64,000 nucleotides of DNA from RHLJ01 sp040222455 (GTDB taxonomy: Bacteria > Bacteroidota > Rhodothermia > Balneolales > Balneolaceae): NCBI GenBank assembly GCA_040222455.1, contig JAVKDD010000033.1:62001-126000 (forward strand), in the 5' to 3' direction. Below are positions 62,471-64,000 of this stretch, piece after piece (the stretch's first letter is position 1; each line of letters begins with the position of its first letter). Below the pieces are notes generated by a model. The model saw nothing but the letters and a program-made list of their open reading frames with translations, did no database searches and was not told the origin of the DNA. The position numbers and the translations under genes were made by a program.

Positions 62471-63348
62471 CTTTAGAACAACTAATTGGAAACACTCCAC
62501 TTGTAAAAATTAAGAATCTGAACCCAAATAAGTCCGTTACTATTTATGGGAAACTGGAAGGTCAAAATCCGGGAGGAAGTGTAAAAGATCGTGCAGCTCT
62601 AAATATGATTAAAAGCGCACTTCAGAGAAAAGAAATTGCTGAAGGAGATAAATTAGTAGAAGCGACTAGTGGAAATACTGGGATTGCATTGGCTATGATT
62701 GCCCAAGCATTTAATGTTCATATGACCTTGATCATGCCCGATGGAGCAACTCCTGAACGCATCAAAACTATGAAAGCCTACGGTGCTGAAGTGATCATTA
62801 CTCCTTCTGAAAAAACGATTGAGTATTCTAGGCAGCTTGCGTATGAAATGTCGGCTTCGGGTGATTATCATTTATTGAATCAGTTTGCCAATCCAGATAA
62901 CTATAAAATGCATTATAAAACCACTGGACCAGAAATCTGGAAAGATACCAAAGGGAAAGTCACACATTTTGTTTCAGCAATGGGAACCACCGGGACAATA
63001 ATGGGCGTATCTAGATATTTAAAAGAACAAAATCCTGATGTCCAAATTATTGGAACTCAACCTACCGATGGTTCTAGAATACCAGGGATTCGAAGATGGT
63101 CGCCTGAGTTTCTCCCTAAAATTTACGAACCTAGAAGAGTAGATCGAATTATTGATGTGAGTGCAGATGAAGCCACTTCTATGACGCGCCGACTCGCAAT
63201 AGAAGAAGGTATTTTTGCAGGAATGAGTAGTGGAGGGGCAATGACTGCCGCTCTAAAAATTGCCTCCGAAATTGAAGAGGGTGTGATTGTATCTATAATC
63301 TGCGATCGTGGAGACCGATATTTAAGTAGTGAGTTATTTGAGGTTTAA
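62467..63348 (+). CDS. cysM: Cysteine synthase B (CysM/CysK-like)
   Basis: 293 residues of fold type II PLP enzyme: IGNTPLVKI at the start, PLP Lys in PGGSVKDRAA near residue 41, EATSGNTGIALAMIA (substrate loop), the GTTGTIMG phosphate-binding loop, and TQPTDGSRIPGIRRW, typical of CysM rather than CysK. Converts O-acetylserine (from the adjacent CysE) and sulfide to cysteine. Confidence 0.95.
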   Translation: MTLEQLIGNTPLVKIKNLNPNKSVTIYGKLEGQNPGGSVKDRAALNMIKSALQRKEIAEGDKLVEATSGNTGIALAMIAQAFNVHMTLIMPDGATPERIKTMKAYGAEVIITPSEKTIEYSRQLAYEMSASGDYHLLNQFANPDNYKMHYKTTGPEIWKDTKGKVTHFVSAMGTTGTIMGVSRYLKEQNPDVQIIGTQPTDGSRIPGIRRWSPEFLPKIYEPRRVDRIIDVSADEATSMTRRLAIEEGIFAGMSSGGAMTAALKIASEIEEGVIVSIICDRGDRYLSSELFEV

Positions 63349-63704
63349 GTGATTTTTAGCGTAAGTGTATCTTAATATTTCTAAGGGTCCAGAAGCAGAA
63401 GTACCGTTCCTTTGTTATGTACTTTTGAACCGTCAAAAGTACTAAAAGCTCTCGACTATGAATTATAGGTGGGTTCACGATGCCTTCGCTGAACAAATCC
63501 AATGGTCTTCGTTTTTGTTGAATCACTTTAATACTCGAGCCGGTGTGGATTTCTTCATCCTTTGGATACGCTCTATTATCATTTCACTTTTTCCACCTAT
63601 AATTCTAAGGTCGAATACAATTTCCTTTTTAAAGTGAAATTTAATCGAAGCATAGCTTGCACAATTACATTGATTATTTTACTTTGTATTAAAAAGTACT
63701 TTTC
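63349..63704. other. Non-coding region with perfect palindrome and a long inverted repeat
   Basis: 356 bases without a gene. GTACTTTTGA-ACCG-TCAAAAGTAC (63419-63442) is a perfect 10-base-stem hairpin. GAATTATAGGTGG (63460-63472) and CCACCTATAATTC (63593-63605) are exact 13-base inverted repeats 120 bases apart, with no frame between, like termini of a MITE. A candidate promoter for the last gene is not clear. Confidence 0.6.
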
Positions 63705-64000
63705 ATGAAAGAACACCAAGATTACATTAATGACATTGCAGAGATTCGCTCGATGATGGAGCGTTCTTCTAAATTTTTATCCCTTTCTGGCTGGGCGGGA
63801 ATACTTGCTGGTATCTATGCACTTGTAGGTGCCTGGATCGCTTATTCGGTATTTGAATTTATACCCAATGAAATTTTCTATTCACATGGGCAATTACATC
63901 AAGTTGTTCTTTTAGCAGTTGGTATATTTGTTCTCGCACTTCTTACTGCCATTTTATTTTCAAAAAGAAAGGCTAACAGCAAAGGGGAATCGATTTGGAA
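63705..64000 (+). CDS. Small membrane protein, partial (runs off window)
   Basis: Starts at ATG 63705. The 98 visible residues begin MKEHQDYINDIAEIRSMMER, then FLSLSGWAGILAGIYALVGA, a helix typical of FCB membrane proteins, and a second helix VVLLAVGIFVLALLTAILF. Only the first two membrane segments are seen; the C-terminal part lies outside the window. Function unknown. Confidence 0.7.
   Translation, partial: MKEHQDYINDIAEIRSMMERSSKFLSLSGWAGILAGIYALVGAWIAYSVFEFIPNEIFYSHGQLHQVVLLAVGIFVLALLTAILFSKRKANSKGESIW

Noticed and set aside
1..64000. tRNA, rRNA, CRISPR arrays, prophage or complete insertion sequences
   Set aside because: I looked for cloverleaf-like and repeat-spacer patterns and transposase or phage structural genes and found none I could support; small RNAs cannot be excluded by eye.

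Overview
This 64 kb window looks like chromosomal DNA of a low-GC, Gram-negative bacterium of the Bacteroidota/FCB group. Balneolota (Balneolaceae-like) is my best guess. The reasons are a C-terminal sorting domain beginning NYPNPFNPST on a secreted metallopeptidase (typical of Balneolota, Rhodothermota and Ignavibacteria), many Bacteroidota-style lipoproteins, a YtxJ-type bacilliredoxin, a PgpH-type 7TM-HD protein and the general AT-richness. I see no rRNA, tRNA, CRISPR array, prophage or complete insertion sequence.

Layout. 0-3.2 kb (mostly minus): lepA, an exported protein, a GIY-YIG protein and a thiamine-binding-like protein. 3.2-9.5 kb (plus): a histidine cluster hisG-hisD-hisC-(antisense doxX)-hisB-hisH-hisA. 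It is preceded by a previously unmarked 37-codon leader peptide with 8 histidines in its last 15 codons. hisF and hisIE are not in the window. 9.7-13 kb: a PgpH-like c-di-AMP phosphodiesterase and a XerD recombinase. 13.0-18.3 kb (minus): a very tight four-gene operon (HIT-like, ThiL/PurM-like, alpha-toroid-like membrane protein, and an HD phosphohydrolase fused to a DNA methyltransferase). It is the best candidate for an undescribed system. 18.4-26.3 kb: bacilliredoxin, UPF0173 hydrolase, DHFR-like reductase, S1/P1 nuclease, beta-propeller lipoprotein, aspartyl protease-PDZ, Gfo/Idh/MocA dehydrogenase, TerC and a front-end-type desaturase.

26.4-31.6 kb: a tandem pair of paralogous 7TM hybrid histidine kinases. 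31.7-34.6 kb: an M28 peptidase convergent with osmC-metZ. 34.6-37.3 kb: a long structured upstream region, nhaA and a periplasmic beta-carbonic anhydrase. 37.4-46.1 kb: dienelactone hydrolase, lipoprotein, sorted metallopeptidase, M28 peptidase, and a gluconate-dehydrogenase-subunit-3-like / GMC oxidoreductase / TIM-barrel sugar operon. 46.1-49.7 kb (minus): Nramp-pxpA-pxpB-pxpC for 5-oxoproline use. 49.8-51.9 kb: a run of small housekeeping-like genes (DUF1801, YwbE, SRPBCC, methyltransferase, VF530).

51.9-57.1 kb (minus): a GTDC1/QTMAN-like tRNA-queuosine mannosyltransferase homologue, GNAT, ABM monooxygenase, a COG2509 FAD protein and a membrane protein. Dispersed palindromic repeats lie among these genes. 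57.2-61.6 kb: an exported MBL-fold protein, a frameshifted and 5'-truncated NTR/TIMP-like pseudogene caught between two repeat copies, a diheme cytochrome c and a lactonase-like propeller lipoprotein. 61.6-63.3 kb: cysE-cysM. The window ends inside a small membrane protein.

Recurring themes are sulfur and thiol metabolism (metZ, osmC, cysE-cysM, bacilliredoxin), use of TTG/GTG starts, convergent gene pairs that share a TTAA stop overlap, and local accumulation of REP-like repeats between 53 and 61 kb.
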